Below, one piece after another: positions 34,015-45,900 of a stretch of 64,000 bases of DNA. A program made the translations under genes and the position numbers. Each line of letters starts with the position of its first letter. Positions within the stretch are counted from its first letter, which is position 1. The DNA is from Thelonectria olida (taxonomy: Eukaryota > Ascomycota > Sordariomycetes > Hypocreales > Nectriaceae), in the NCBI GenBank assembly GCA_020736575.1, contig JAGPYM010000001.1, positions 2,232,001 through 2,296,000 on the forward strand. The letters run 5' to 3'. Below the pieces are notes generated by a model, which was not told where the DNA came from, searched no databases, and saw only the letters and a list, made by a program, of their open reading frames with translations.

Positions 34015-35426
34015 ATGGCTTCCCCGCCCAAGCCTTGGGAACTCCCTGGCGCGGCAACGACATCGGCAGCTGGTATGTGGGATAAACAATCACCCTCCTC
34101 TCACCTCCTCATCCATCCATCCCTACACTCCGCATCTCTTGCATATGCATGCTCACCGACTTCCTTTTAGTTGCGTCGCCAATCTCGCCTTCTGTCGCGT
34201 CCACCGCCACCCTGGGTTCAACTGTCGACTCTGCCGCTCCTCCAGTCCCCGACCGTCCTTCCTCCCTCGCTTCTACCGTTAACCAGAATGCTGCCGCCTA
34301 CAGCCGCATGGGAACATCTCCATACGGTTCCATGAACTCTTCATACTCACCACCCTACTCCAGCCCATACTCGCGAATGGGCGGCTACGGCGGCGGCATG
34401 TACGGCGGAATGGGCGGTTATGGAGGCATGGGAGGCATGTATGGAGGAGGTATGTACGGAGGAGGCATGTATGGTGGCATGGGAGGCATGGGCATGGGAA
34501 TGCCCGGTGATCCCAACAGCCTGACCAATCGCTTCAACAACGGCACCCAGGCTACCTTCCAGATGCTCGAGGGCATTGTCACCACATTTGGCGGCTTTGC
34601 TCAGATGCTCGAGAGCACTTACATGGCTACCCATTCCAGCTTCTTTGGTAAGTTCATGCCCACTGTTGGCCACGTATACTAGGCGACTGCTAACACTATA
34701 ATAGCCATGGTATCAGTCGCCGAGCAATTCGGAAACCTGCGAGACACCCTTGGCTCCATCCTTGGCATCTTCACATTTATGCGCTGGATCCGAACTCTTA
34801 TTGCTAAAATCACTGGTCGCCCACCACCTGCCGATGCCACCGCTCTCACCCCCCTCGCCTTCGCTCGATTTGAAGGCCGCTCGACTGGCCCTGACGGCTC
34901 CCCGCTCCCTCCCAAAGCGAGCCGCAAGCCCCTTCTTTTCTTCGTCCTTGCTGCCTTTGGACTTCCCTATTTGATGTCCAAGATGATCAAGGCCCTTGCT
35001 CAATCTCAGGAGGAGGAGGAGAGGCGCCTTCAACAGCAGGCTCTCGAGCAACAGACCGTCGACCCCTCCAAGTTGGAGTTCTGCCGTCTCCTCTACGACT
35101 TCCTGCCTCAACCCAACCAACCCAACAACGGTATGGAGCTTGAGGCCCGCAAGGGCGACCTGGTTGCTGTCCTGAGCAAAGACGATCCCGCCGGTAACCC
35201 TAGCGAGTGGTGGCAGTGCCGATCTCGCGATGGCCGACAAGGGTACCTCCCCTCAACCTACCTCCAGGTTCTGAAGCGCTCAAACCCGGAGCCCAAGCAG
35301 ATCAAGGCGGCCCCTAGCGAGAGCAGCCGGACCAACTCGCTCACGAGCTCCATTGCGCGCCCTGAAGAGGGCAAGAAGGAATATGTCACCTCTGACGGCA
35401 TGCAGAGGAGCCACTTTTACTCCTAA
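34015..35426 (+). CDS. PEX13: Peroxisomal membrane docking protein Pex13
   Basis: Three exons, 34015-34072, 34171-34647 and 34705-35426, encode 418 residues with introns of 98 and 57 nt. Pex13 forms the peroxisomal docking and translocation site with Pex14 and binds Pex5/Pex7 cargo receptors. The N terminus MASPPKPWELPGA is the conserved fungal Pex13 start. A Tyr/Gly/Met-rich repeat region at about 100-150 (YGGGMYGGMGGYGGMGG) precedes the Pex13_N homology (FNNGTQATFQMLEGIVTTFGGFAQMLEST, AEQFGNLRDTLGSILGIF). A transmembrane segment (LLFFVLAAFGLPYLM) follows. The SH3 domain has the ALYDF-like element as LLYDFLPQ, then EWWQCRSRDGRQGYLPSTY. YG-rich repeats in Pex13 are proposed to form a hydrogel-like pore meshwork. 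Confidence 0.96.
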
Positions 35427-36324
35427 TTGGGCTATGTCCGTATGTGAGACTTTGCTGTGAGAATAGGGTCGAGCCGTCGTGTGTTCATGCTGGGTTGTAC
35501 CGTCCTGTTCAAGGGTATTGGGTATGGGTGTATAACGGGATTATTATTGGGTTTCACAAAAGAAATATCCCTACGGAGTTGCGGTGTAATGATCACATCG
35601 GTCCCCAGCGTTGGGACTGAGTCGACTTATTTTTTTTCTTTTTCCGTTTTGTATACAACTACTAGCGTTTTTACTTGAAATGCACATTTGTCACCTGGGA
35701 CAATTATCTTGCTACTATTGGATATTCGACACTCGACACTCGACACTCTCCTGTCATGTTTTTTAGGAGCACGTTACCAAACGGCCGACTTCTGTGTACC
35801 GCCATGTATCTCCTCGGATGGTGTGAATCCCGAGTTGGGTTAAGTTGAGTTGTATAATGTGATGTGTCTCGATACCCGAACCACTGGCGTATGTAGCTCA
35901 AATAGAAGTCAAAGAATCGCATTCGCAAATACTAGGAAAAGTTCAGCAACCGCTTCAATGTATGCGGTCGCTGTCCTTTAGCTTTTTAAGAAAAAAACTC
36001 AGGTGAGACTTCACTACCATGGTATTTTCGTGATTCCTAACGGCCGTTCGCCGAGCCATCTAACTCTATTTCTGAAATGTGAAATTGCGAATGAATTCAC
36101 CATGCCTCAAGCCAGTTGTGGCTGTATCTGTCGGCCAACATTCTAGAAACCATCTCGATTACTTCGTCAACCTTGCCCAATTTCATTCATCATCACTCGT
36201 CTCTCATCCCACCAAGCAAATCCTCCCACGCGACTGACGTATGTATGAGCCGCGAAGGAATACTGGGCCCGTTGTCCTCAAAATATACTTTTAGACGACC
36301 ACCATCCTCCGCTGCGATACATAC
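35427..36324. other. Convergent 3' spacer, PEX13 / DUS3
   Basis: This 898 bp lies between two stop codons. It is AT-richer than its surroundings and includes a CGACACT triplication near 35727-35747. No ORF or RNA gene is supported. Confidence 0.5.
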
Positions 36325-38716
36325 TTAGCCCTCAGCCTCATAGGCATTGGATTTGTGCTTTGGCTGGAACTGGAAAGTCGGATGGACAGGACCAAGAAAC
36401 ATCTCACTATAGAAGGTAATGGTTAGCCTCGTAGACCTCGGATAAAGGGAAATTCTTCCTTGAACATACGTGATCTTGATCCAATCCTTGTAGTTGTTGG
36501 AAGCCATCAGCGTCTCCATCTCATCGCGACCCTTATACGCGGGCGGACGGTCGTTCAGACTCGCTGGTAGGTATTCCAACAGGCCGATAGGCACGTATCG
36601 GTGAGCAAAGCTGAGCCACTCGAGCAGGAAACGGCGAGTGAAGCCAATGCCCAGCTCGTCAGAGCCCCAGGCCTCGAGGCCGTAGCGGACGAATTTCTCA
36701 ATGTAGGTGAGACGCTCGCTTGATGACTTGTCGAGATACTGACCCTTCTCAATCTCCTCGAACAACCAAGGCTTGATAAGAGCGCCACGGCCAATCATGA
36801 CTGTATCAACCCGGGCCTTTTCGATATGCTCATTGTACTCGACGTGAGAGAAACAATCGCCGTTGCCCAAAAAGTACATTCTGCCATCCTTGGAATTGGG
36901 GAGCGTGCGAGCATCGGGCTCCGTAGCTGTGTCAGTGAGGCTGTCTTTCTGCTCATTGTATGTCTTGATGAGCGCTGCACACTCGCCGATGTAGGTCCAA
37001 TCCGCCGTCTTGGTATACCTCTGCTCCCGGCTGCGACCATGGAGGGTGAGAGCGGCACAACCGGGGGCTCCAAGACGCTCTCGATGCTCACGGGATCCGA
37101 AGGCAAGTCTGCCGATGAGCTGGGTGGCTGTGGGTTTATTGCTGCGAATTCCAGTGCGGATTTTGGCCGTGATGGGGACCTCACCAGACACAGCGTTCAT
37201 GCCTCGAATCATCCTCTCTAGCTTACCATGATTCTCAAGCAAGGCAGATCCACCACCTGATTTGAAGACCATGTCAATGGGGCAACCACAGTTGAGGTCG
37301 ATGAGGCGAAGATGGGGACAGAATCGGCTCAGGACGTCAGCGGCCTTGGTGACGACCCAGTGGCTGCTTCCGGAAATCTGAGCACCAAACTTCAAGTCCT
37401 TTTCGTGGTTGTAGTCGTCGAATACTGGCACAGTGCCGGGTTTGAATTTGGGAGGAGAGAGCTCGGAATCATGAACTTTGAGCAGGGTCCAGTCGGCCTT
37501 GGTTCCCTGCACCAGTGGCAAGCCCATGGCCATTTCTGAGTAGGTGAGCTGGGCACCCATGTCGACGCAGAGACGACGGAAAGGTAGGTTGCCTTGGGTG
37601 GTCAGAGGTGCCAAGGTGGGAGTTTCGGGACCAAAGTACAGGCGACGTTTCTCTGAAGCCCTGAATGGAGGGTCAACGTAACGTGCACGAAGATCCTCAA
37701 TACCCTCAGTCGTTTGTTTCTTGCGTCGGTTCTGAAACTCCTCGTTCAGCTTGGCCTCATGGTTGAGCCACTTGATGTACTCCTCTGAACGGGTGAAGTC
37801 GGTGCGCTTGCGGTTAAGATCAATCTTCTTGTCCATGCTGACCACGTTGGAGATGCTGGGACGTTGCTCTTCGGCGTCTTCATCCTTGGGACCTTTATCC
37901 TTACCGTCATCCTCGGAATTGTTGACAAGGACCAACTCCTTTCTGCCATCCTCGTGCTCAACCTCCTTCATGTGGCTCCTCACAAAGCGGCACTTCCACC
38001 CAGATGGGCAAATTCCATGCAGCTCAAAGACTGGGCATTTTCCATCAAGTGTCTCAACATCGCCACGGCGGCCTTCTTTGAGATATTTTCGAACATCATG
38101 GCTGAGCTTGCATCGGTCGCCAAATTTGCACTCCCGAGGGGAAAACTCTGGGTAAAAAGCGCGACTATTGCAGAGGCGGAAAGCGTCGTCAAACTTTCCA
38201 AAGCTGCGTTCTGTGTTCTGGCCCTTGTTCTTCTTCTTGGTTTTTTCCCTTTTGCCTCCCTTGCCGGAACCTCTGTCATCCTTTTGGGCTTCAGCGCGAT
38301 CAGCGGTACCGCGACCCTCGGCAGCATCATCGTCTTTAGCCTGGTCAACAGGCGGCCTCTGAAGATTGGTAATGTCAACGAGAAACCTGGCTTCCAGTTA
38401 ACGTTGACAATTTTGAGGTTGAGGGGCACATAACTCACTCTTTCTTAACAGGTGCCATCCCCTTGACGCGACCATCAGCATGTGCAGGCCTTGAATCTCC
38501 AGAACTGGTAATCTTGTCACTTGGTGCATTTTCTGTATTTGGTTTCTTGGCGCCATTCATCTCCTGATCCGGGGCTGAACCGTCCGTCTTAATTCGCTTC
38601 GAAGACCTCTCTTCAGCATCTGGCATGACGTTGATGTTCTTTGAACCGCTGGCTTGAGGAGCAGGCTGTGGTTGTGGGGAGACACCGCCCATGTTGGTAT
38701 CGGTCTGTTCAGACAT
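36325..38716 (-). CDS. DUS3: tRNA-dihydrouridine(47) synthase
   Basis: Three exons on the minus strand: 38716-38439, 38386-36470 and 36406-36325, with introns of 52 and 63 nt, encode 758 residues. Dus3 uses FMN and NADPH to reduce U47 in the variable loop of tRNAs. After a ~90-residue polar N terminus comes a Lys-rich stretch. Two CCCH zinc fingers follow ([12 protein letters not shown] and [14 protein letters not shown]). The TIM-barrel dihydrouridine synthase domain has [19 protein letters not shown], the catalytic-loop DLNCGCP, the KIRTGI strand and [17 protein letters not shown]. The first intron's acceptor at 38387 was chosen because it gives [18 protein letters not shown] in frame; a closer AG does not. 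The last intron is a multiple of three without a stop, so reading through it is also possible. Confidence 0.94.
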
Positions 38717-40073
38717 GATGAACTCAGCAGGCGGCAATGAGAGTTTTTTAACACAAAAAAAAAGGCAGGATCGTATTTGGTGTGACCACGGACGGGGTTG
38801 GAGATGGAAGCAGAAGTGTGTTTGATGCTGTGATGCAAGCAAACTCAACATGCGAGAGCCAATTGGAAGCCCCCGGGCCAGTTCACGTACACCTGCGCAG
38901 GCACCCAGTTGTTTGCGAGAGAATTGAATGTTGTTGATAGGTTTGTGGCAGGGTTCCTTGTGAGCTGTGGAATGCCTGCCGTGAGGTCAATCGTGGAGGA
39001 GAAGAAAAAATCTCCATGTGAGTGGGTGCTTCCTTCCGAATGGGAGATAGAAACAAGGTACGGTGCACTAGCCTGAGGAAAGTGCAGATTGTGACGATGA
39101 TTGGAGAGACTCTGGGTGGCTCTTTCCTTCTCCAGCCTGAGGGGAGGCCCACTTGTGCCCCTCACGAGCAAGCCCCTCGCCTCTCCAACTTACACTCAGA
39201 AGTCACTATACCTAAGCTGTAAATGCACGGTAATAGAACAAGGGTAACTGGACACTTAAAGTTACTCACCATGCTGACGAGTTTGGGGTGCGGTGAGCTA
39301 CCTACCGTGGCAATGGAACTTAGAATTAATGAAGGGGGACAACCGGATGACAGTTGGGAGGGGTTTGCATGCACCTGAAAGGAACTTGTTTCAGGTCATC
39401 GACTAGGTATCCTGATAAGTTAGGTAATTGGGGAAAAGAGAAAAGAGGAAAGAGACATAGAATGGCAGGCCCCTTGTTATAACAGCCTCTTATTATATCC
39501 TTGACACCAGTTGCTTGGACTCGATCATCTCGCTGTCTTGGCCGATTTTCGGTGTAGTGCTGCAGCTGTCAGAAGAGGCTGGACTGGACGGGAGGCACTG
39601 GACCCAACAGGGCCCCGCCCGCTGCATCGCTACAGCGCCCGGTAACGTCGAACCGCCGCACTTGTCAGCTCCAGGCCCGGGTCCCCCAGCCAAGAGGACG
39701 GGATCCCTCTGACCCTCTTCCCCGTCCACCGGACGGCACGATGTTGCGTAAGGCCCAGATCCCAACCTAAACTTGCCATCTTAACTAACCTCCAATCCTA
39801 CCTCTGAGCATCTCCAACCCTCAACCAGCACGACCCTTTTTATTCGACACAATCCACCGCAATATCCTTTACGCTCCCAATATCACCCTTTGCCGCTTCC
39901 GACAGCGATAGACCCAGCTCCTCCCACCCCCGTACCAACTGATTCTCGTCCGTCCTCGTCCACACGCCAATTCCATCACGGCCTTCGAAGCTCACCCCAA
40001 CCCCGCCGTCCTCCTCGTCCACCAGTCTCTCCCATTCATCGCATGCAGGCAATGAAGTGCAACCTATAGCATC
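38717..40073. promoter_or_regulatory. Divergent intergenic region, DUS3 / kelch gene
   Basis: The spacer is 1.36 kb. An A9 run near 38755 lies close to the DUS3 start, and a CT-rich leader (about 39780-40073) precedes the kelch gene. No gene is supported; the antisense frame at 39840-40136 overlaps the kelch start and is discounted. Confidence 0.5.
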
Positions 40074-41588
40074 ATGGCGGAGTCGGGCAGGCCTACCGAG
40101 AAGTCGCCCCTCAAGACTAAGGTCGTGCGATCGCAAAAGATAGCTACGACATCATCTCCCGCTCCCAGGGCCAATCCCTCCCTCCCCGAGGACGAATCCG
40201 AAGACGACGACTCAAGCGAGGCCGCGCCCCTACCCAGGAGCCACACCCCCGGCCATCTAGCCAGCAGGAGTACCCATACTAGCCGCCGGAAGCCGTCGGA
40301 TCTGACCATCCGACAACGCTCTCAATCTGCTTCTCTGGTGGCCTCGAATCGTTCTGCTCCAAGGCCTCCCAAACCGCCCCCTTCCTTTCTGAACGGAGTT
40401 GGTGATGCATCAAGTGAAGGCGACAGAGAATCTCGGCGCCCAGTTCCTACACGTTCGACATCCGCCATAGCCTCTCGTCCCCCCCTCACTGCATCCGCTT
40501 CAAGTCGATCTGGAGCATCAACCGCCTCACGTATCCGAGGTCACTTTACAGCGTTTCCTCCACTTCCAGACCCCAAGACCGCGCCCGATGTCCCTATTGC
40601 TCCAGCATCCGGTATGTACTGGTCCAAGGCTCCCGCGTCGGGTGCGCCTCATCCTAGTCTGAGAGCACACACAACCACTCTAGTCGGCTCCAACGTTTTT
40701 GTATTCGGAGGTTGCGATTCGAGGACATGCTTCAACGAACTCTACGTTTTTGATGCCGACTCTTTCTATTGGTCTGTGCCTCATGTTGTTGGGGACATTC
40801 CTGTTCCACTAAGGGCGATGACATGTACGGCCGTGGGCAAGAAGCTTGTCGTCTTTGGGGGCGGTGATGGACCAGAATATTACAACGATGTGTACGTGTT
40901 AGATACGACAAACTTCCGGTGGAGCAAACCTCGCATCCTAGGAGACAAGATGCCATCGAAGCGGAGGGCACATACGGCATGTCTCTACAAGAACGGCATC
41001 TACGTCTTTGGTGGCGGCGATGGGGTACGGGCGTTGAACGATATCTGGAGGCTGGATGTCAGCGACGTGAACAAGATGTCGTGGCGGTTGGTCTCAAGCC
41101 CAGATAAGAGTACACCTGGGGCTAAGGACTACCGGCCCAAGGCCCGGGGCTACCACACGGCTAATATGGTGGGTAGCAAGCTCATCATCTTTGGTGGCTC
41201 TGACGGCGGCGAGTGTTTCGACGACGTTTGGGTATATGATGTGGACCAACAATTCTGGCGCGCCGTCAGTATACCTGTTGCGTTCCGTCGACTATCACAC
41301 ACGGCCACTATCGTGGGCTCATATCTTTTCGTCATTGGCGGCCATGACGGCAACGAGTACTCCAACGATGTGCTCCTGCTGAACCTCGTCACAATGACCT
41401 GGGATAAGCGTCGGGTCTACGGCAAGGCGCCTTCTGGCCGCGGATACCACGGGGCCGTCCTATACGATAGTCGTCTCATTGTTATTGGCGGATTTGACGG
41501 ATCGGAAGTTTTTGGCGACGTCATGGTGCTTGAGTTGGCTGTGCATGCCTACTACTCACAGATCAGCCACTTCACGATCGAAGTATGA
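40074..41588 (+). CDS. Six-blade kelch-repeat protein with disordered N terminus
   Basis: A single exon encodes 504 residues. Residues 1 to about 175 are Ser/Pro/Arg-rich and probably disordered, with an acidic cluster (LPEDESEDDDSSEAA). From about 195 onward six kelch repeats can be read: VFGGCDSRTCFNELYVFD, VFGGGDGPEYYNDVYVLD, VFGGGDGVRALNDIWRLD, IFGGSDGGECFDDVWVYD, VIGGHDGNEYSNDVLLLN and VIGGFDGSEVFGDVMVLE. Each is followed by a Trp, except the last. Together they should close one beta-propeller, a protein-interaction platform. No BTB or other partner domain is present. Related ascomycete proteins are annotated only as kelch-repeat proteins; a link to Tea1-like polarity factors is possible but there is no coiled coil here. 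Confidence 0.88.
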   Translation: MAESGRPTEKSPLKTKVVRSQKIATTSSPAPRANPSLPEDESEDDDSSEAAPLPRSHTPGHLASRSTHTSRRKPSDLTIRQRSQSASLVASNRSAPRPPKPPPSFLNGVGDASSEGDRESRRPVPTRSTSAIASRPPLTASASSRSGASTASRIRGHFTAFPPLPDPKTAPDVPIAPASGMYWSKAPASGAPHPSLRAHTTTLVGSNVFVFGGCDSRTCFNELYVFDADSFYWSVPHVVGDIPVPLRAMTCTAVGKKLVVFGGGDGPEYYNDVYVLDTTNFRWSKPRILGDKMPSKRRAHTACLYKNGIYVFGGGDGVRALNDIWRLDVSDVNKMSWRLVSSPDKSTPGAKDYRPKARGYHTANMVGSKLIIFGGSDGGECFDDVWVYDVDQQFWRAVSIPVAFRRLSHTATIVGSYLFVIGGHDGNEYSNDVLLLNLVTMTWDKRRVYGKAPSGRGYHGAVLYDSRLIVIGGFDGSEVFGDVMVLELAVHAYYSQISHFTIEV

Positions 41589-42193
41589 CGGCAGATGAGT
41601 TTTGGCGCCGTTGGTTGATGATAGAGGCGATTTTCTTTTAGATCTGTTTGCAAGGTATGCGTTGGGTATTCTTGAGCTCGAATGGGATTGGACACATTCA
41701 GGAGGATCAAGAGGGATCATAAAAGAGTTGGATGGATGGGTGGGAGTCGGCGGCTAACGTCACTTGTTTGTACAACCATTTTACGTATGTTTTTGTGTGA
41801 ATTCATGAGGTGCGGTGATGTTGCATAGGTATTTCTAATGTCTATGAATATGATAATACAAGCCCGCAAAGCGTCCGTTATTCCGGATCAACCTGGATAG
41901 GCCAACTCGCCCAATGCAATACTCCAACATCATGTCCGTGATTGGTTCTATAAAACGAGTTTCATTCATTCAATAACGAAAAGAAAAAAAAGGAAAAAAA
42001 AGTGTTCGACTCTTTGAGTGGCAAGCCAATGCTCCTGAATTGGCTGGCACAGAGTCCTCGTCCCGTGTTCTCTCCAGATATCCAAGTGGATGGTCGTTGC
42101 ATTAGTATGTGGTTATATCAGGATGTGAGGATATGTGATACGAAGTCTTGGGTAGATGATGTTTCCGCTTTGATCTTGTTCTCAGCCAGCAGT
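41589..42193. other. Convergent 3' spacer, kelch gene / RCF2
   Basis: This 605 bp lies between two stop codons, with an A-rich patch at about 41980-42001 (AAAAGAAAAAAAAGG). I see no gene. Confidence 0.5.
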
Positions 42194-42954
42194 TTAATGC
42201 CGCTGCTGTTGTTGCTGCTTCTTGGCGGCCAGACGAGCCTCCTCGGCGGCAACCATATCTATTCACACGTGTTAGTTTGGAGAATTTTAATTTGCGTTAT
42301 GTCATGTGTTGGAAACTCACCCTTCCAGAGGTCTTGGCCCTCGTACTCTTCCTTGTGGATTCTCTTCTCGATCAAATGCTTGTGCTCCGGATCATTGGGA
42401 TCGATGACCATGACGGTCTGCCAGCGGCCGGAGCCCTTCTTAGCATCGTTCATCTCAAAGGCGGCCGAGATGATGAGCACTCCCAACGTCAAGCCCTGGG
42501 CATACACACGGGCCTGGACAATCTTGTTGGCCGTGTTCATGGGCTGGCGGCTGACGAGGGCAAAGGCAATGCCCATGCTAGCCAGCCATGAGGCGAAGAC
42601 GATGGAATAGCGGTTCTCCTTGCCGTACTCGAGGAAGCGCTCCCAAGCCGACTCATTCTGTCGCACAATCTCCTGGTTGCGCTTGGCCTGGTCCTGGTAG
42701 TTGCGCATGGGGTCCTGGGCCTTCTGGAAGGCCATGGACCAGCGGTCGGCGTTGATGATGGCTCCAAATGTGCCAGACGAGGTCACAAGGAAGGTCCGGA
42801 AAGGCAGCGTCAGGCCCCGGAAGGCCGGGTACCGGCGCGAGGCGAAGAGAACGCCGCCCAAGCCAATGCCGATGCCAACGGTGCCTCCAATGAGACCGCC
42901 CTTGACGACGGCGGCGTAGTGGGCCTCTTCTTCTTCCTTGGTGAGGATCTTCAT
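42194..42954 (-). CDS. RCF2: Respiratory supercomplex factor 2 (HIG1 family)
   Basis: Two exons on the minus strand, 42954-42321 and 42258-42194, with a 62-nt intron, encode 232 residues. Rcf2 is an inner mitochondrial membrane protein associated with cytochrome c oxidase and III-IV supercomplexes. The N terminus MKILTKEEEEAHYAAVVKGG is typical of fungal Rcf2. A Gly-rich hydrophobic segment follows (GLIGGTVGIGIGLGGVLF), then another (FLVTSSGTFGAIINA). A C-terminal HIG1 domain has two membrane helices (IVFASWLASMGIAFALV and YAQGLTLGVLIISAAF) flanking the QARVYAQ signature, which fits the HIG1 R-x3-Q motif. The second exon encodes only a short Ala/Lys/Gln-rich tail (AKKQQQQQRH). Confidence 0.93.
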
Positions 42955-45900
42955 GGCGATAATTGGCTTCCGAGGTGTGTGTAGGTGAGTTTCTTAGGGT
43001 CGCGGGAGGGAATTGGGACGGAGAAGAGGGCAACGGACGCTCTCTTCTATTCAAGACGGCGACAAGAGGTTATAGGGTTTAAGCGCTGAGGGTCGTCGGC
43101 TGTCGCAGATGTCGTATGATGGGGGGTGAGGTGTTGTAGATGTCGCGCGGCGTGTGTGGGTCTGCGACGGGGATTTGTTAAGCAGCAAGGGGCAGGAAAT
43201 GGCTCTCCGCAGATGGAAGCAGTCGCCGAATGAATCGGATTGTCGGGATTTGCAGTCGACGTGCAGCACGATCAGATGTCGTCCGAGTAGATGATCTCAG
43301 TGATGGGCTTGTTGCTGTTTCGGGTGTATTGTTCTCGAAAGATATTCTCGTCAGGAGGAGATATACGACAACTGTTTTATATGACCAAGGTTCGTGGGTG
43401 ATGATGTCAGGGTTGCGAAAGAGAAAAAAACACAAGTACCAAGTACAAAGTACTCGAAATTCTCTCTTGCCGTTTTGCGTCGTCGGCGAAGAGGCCGAGC
43501 TAATCCCGCCGTTGCCGTGCGAAGGCCGAGTTCTGGAGAAGTCCGGAGCGGGAGAAAATGGTGTAGATGGACGGGTTGAAGACTACGGGAGACAGAGGGG
43601 GGGAGAAGGAGGAGGAATCAAAACTCGGCGTTTCGTAAGCGAGATTTATAAATCATTTGGGTTTCGGCACTTGTTAACCGTCTAGTTCCTATGTTTTCTT
43701 GTCAAGTTATTTTTATTCTGACAATCTGCTGATATGCAGTGAACAAAAGAGTATCTCCTTGTCTCTCCTACTTTACCCGTGAATCTGGAGCCTTGTGCCG
43801 CACATACCGCGTAGGTAAGAGGCGGCGAGAGCGGCGAAGGCGGCATTTTTCTGCGGCGTGGTGGGCGAGATGATTATATAATACTCTATTTTCCGTGTGG
43901 CTTGAAGGCGTAAAATCGTCTTTCGTTCGGGCGCAACCGCCAGAGTGGTGTCACTCTGGCATGGCCGTCCAGTGACCAAGGCTGAGCTCGTCTATCTTGC
44001 TGGTTTAGATGCCGAGTAAACGATGCACAAATGACGAAGCCAAGACGGAATTCCGTTGCCTCTTGAGTCTTCTGGAAGAAACGGCAATCGAGCATCACAG
44101 TCTTCCACGGCGATGCGGCACCGTGCATACAATTGAAGGGGAGCCACCAGTCGATTGACGTCAATTGACATATCCATCAACAGACAAAGTTTATCGCGGA
44201 GGAACGGGTTGGACCCTGGCTTGGAAAATGGGTAATTGGGCGCGTGCTTCTTCCTCCGCGAGTTCATGCGGCACTGTCCGCGACGGGGGAGCTCATGCCA
44301 GGCCAGACTGCTTTACCGAGAACATGGGATGCGGTGGCCTGACTTGATACTGGCGAATATCTGCTGAGGTTGCTCAATCGCCGACAGAACCACAGACTCA
44401 TTCTTGGAACGGGGATTGAACCTCGACCTGGAAGAGAGAAGAGAGAACAAAGAAGACCTCACTCACCTCGACAACCAACTTACCCTGTAGACGAACAATA
44501 AGAACCGTCTCTTGTCACGTGCGGGACGGGCCGTCTTGTTCGCTCATATCATCCGGTCCGATGCCGTCTTCCTGGCCGACAAATCCTGGTTGCCTACCCT
44601 TGATGCCCTTGTCCCCTTGTCCGCTTTCCTGGATTCCTTGTACTATATACCATAGCCATTTCGTCCCTCATTCCCTTCAACCACCGCTGTCCCATGACTT
44701 TCCTCGAATCCCTCCATCTATCTACCCGGTTTACTACGAGTCAGCGGGGAGCGTGCCACATTGACCTGAGGGCAAAGGGTCATGGCGCTGCACATCCTCA
44801 ATCTGCCATCATCACCACCACCTGGTAGATCTCTCCCCTAGGCTCTCCTCAATCCAACCTCCACTGCGAATCTGGTACCTGTTTCATCCGGGGACATGGG
44901 ATACGTCAGATGTGGTCCTGCTCAATGACGTAAATCGCACAAAAGTTCAATGCCTTTCCTTGGGCTTCGCTTACGTTTCCCCATCTCTTCTGATCGACGA
45001 GACGGGGCACCGACTGGGGATAGCGACATTCATAAACATGCTGGTTGGTCGTCCTGCGTGCTCGGGGAATTTACCTATTTGTCGTCATTGTTGATCTGGC
45101 TACTCGTACCTCGATCTAGAGATTGCATCTTGACAGATGGCCATTAAGCAAGTCACCAAGCCGGACGGAGTGTCCCCCCAATGAAGGTTTGAAAGGCTGC
45201 GGCAAACTCAACGAGTTGTGCCACATTTGCATACACCCCAACAAACGGCCTATTGAACTAACGGAATGGGCCATCACTCCGTTGGGGGTCCTCATGGAAA
45301 GGGGGTTCCACGTCGAAGCCTCTTAGCCCAAGTCCAAGCTATCAAAAGGCACGTAGAAGCACATTGGCGGAAATATGTTTGCAGTTGTTGACCGTTCTGC
45401 GTACATGAGTCAGCTTATTACCTCGCCGATTTAGGTGAAGCCATTGACAAGCATCAATACACACCAAGCTTGACAAAAGCAAAGCGCGGAAACGCGGAAC
45501 AACTCCACCGCGTTGACGGTAGCCCGCAGTGACGAGTTCCCACTTGCCCTTCCATCTTCGAATTCTGGCAATAGCCTCACTCGTAGCCTCAAGTGCTGTT
45601 GGCGTTGTCAGCGGCTCATGTGAAAATGATGGAAGCCATTCTCGGCGACTTCGGCAGAACATGTTAGGATATGATCAGCGTTGTCCTCGGATCCGAGGGG
45701 GAGACGGGGCGATCTGCAATCCTCTTTTCATCATACATGCTTCATACTCCGTGCGTTGATGTTGAGCAGGAGGCTTCGCAGCTTTCACCGGTACCGCTTC
45801 CCTCACTGGACGTGTTGCCGACCACTCGGCCAAGTCGAGCCCGAAGGGATAGAGGCCAATGAAGTTGCAACGTTGGGAGTTTCTCCACGGAGGGTTCCAA

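Noticed and set aside
33240..34085. 281-codon frame upstream of PEX13
   Set aside because: It is Ser/Pro/Leu repeats from a CT-rich leader that runs over the PEX13 first exon in another frame.
39840..40136. 98-codon minus frame overlapping the kelch gene start
   Set aside because: It reads somewhat protein-like but overlaps the leader and start of a strong gene, with no plausible exon partner.
43230..43685. 151-codon plus frame just upstream of RCF2
   Set aside because: It lies in the RCF2 promoter or leader zone, lacks motifs, and is matched by an open frame on the other strand.
44405..44440. tRNA-like T-arm sequence (GGTTCAATCCCCG on the minus strand)
   Set aside because: The T-stem has a mismatch, and no matching acceptor stem, D-arm or anticodon arm could be found within tRNA distance.
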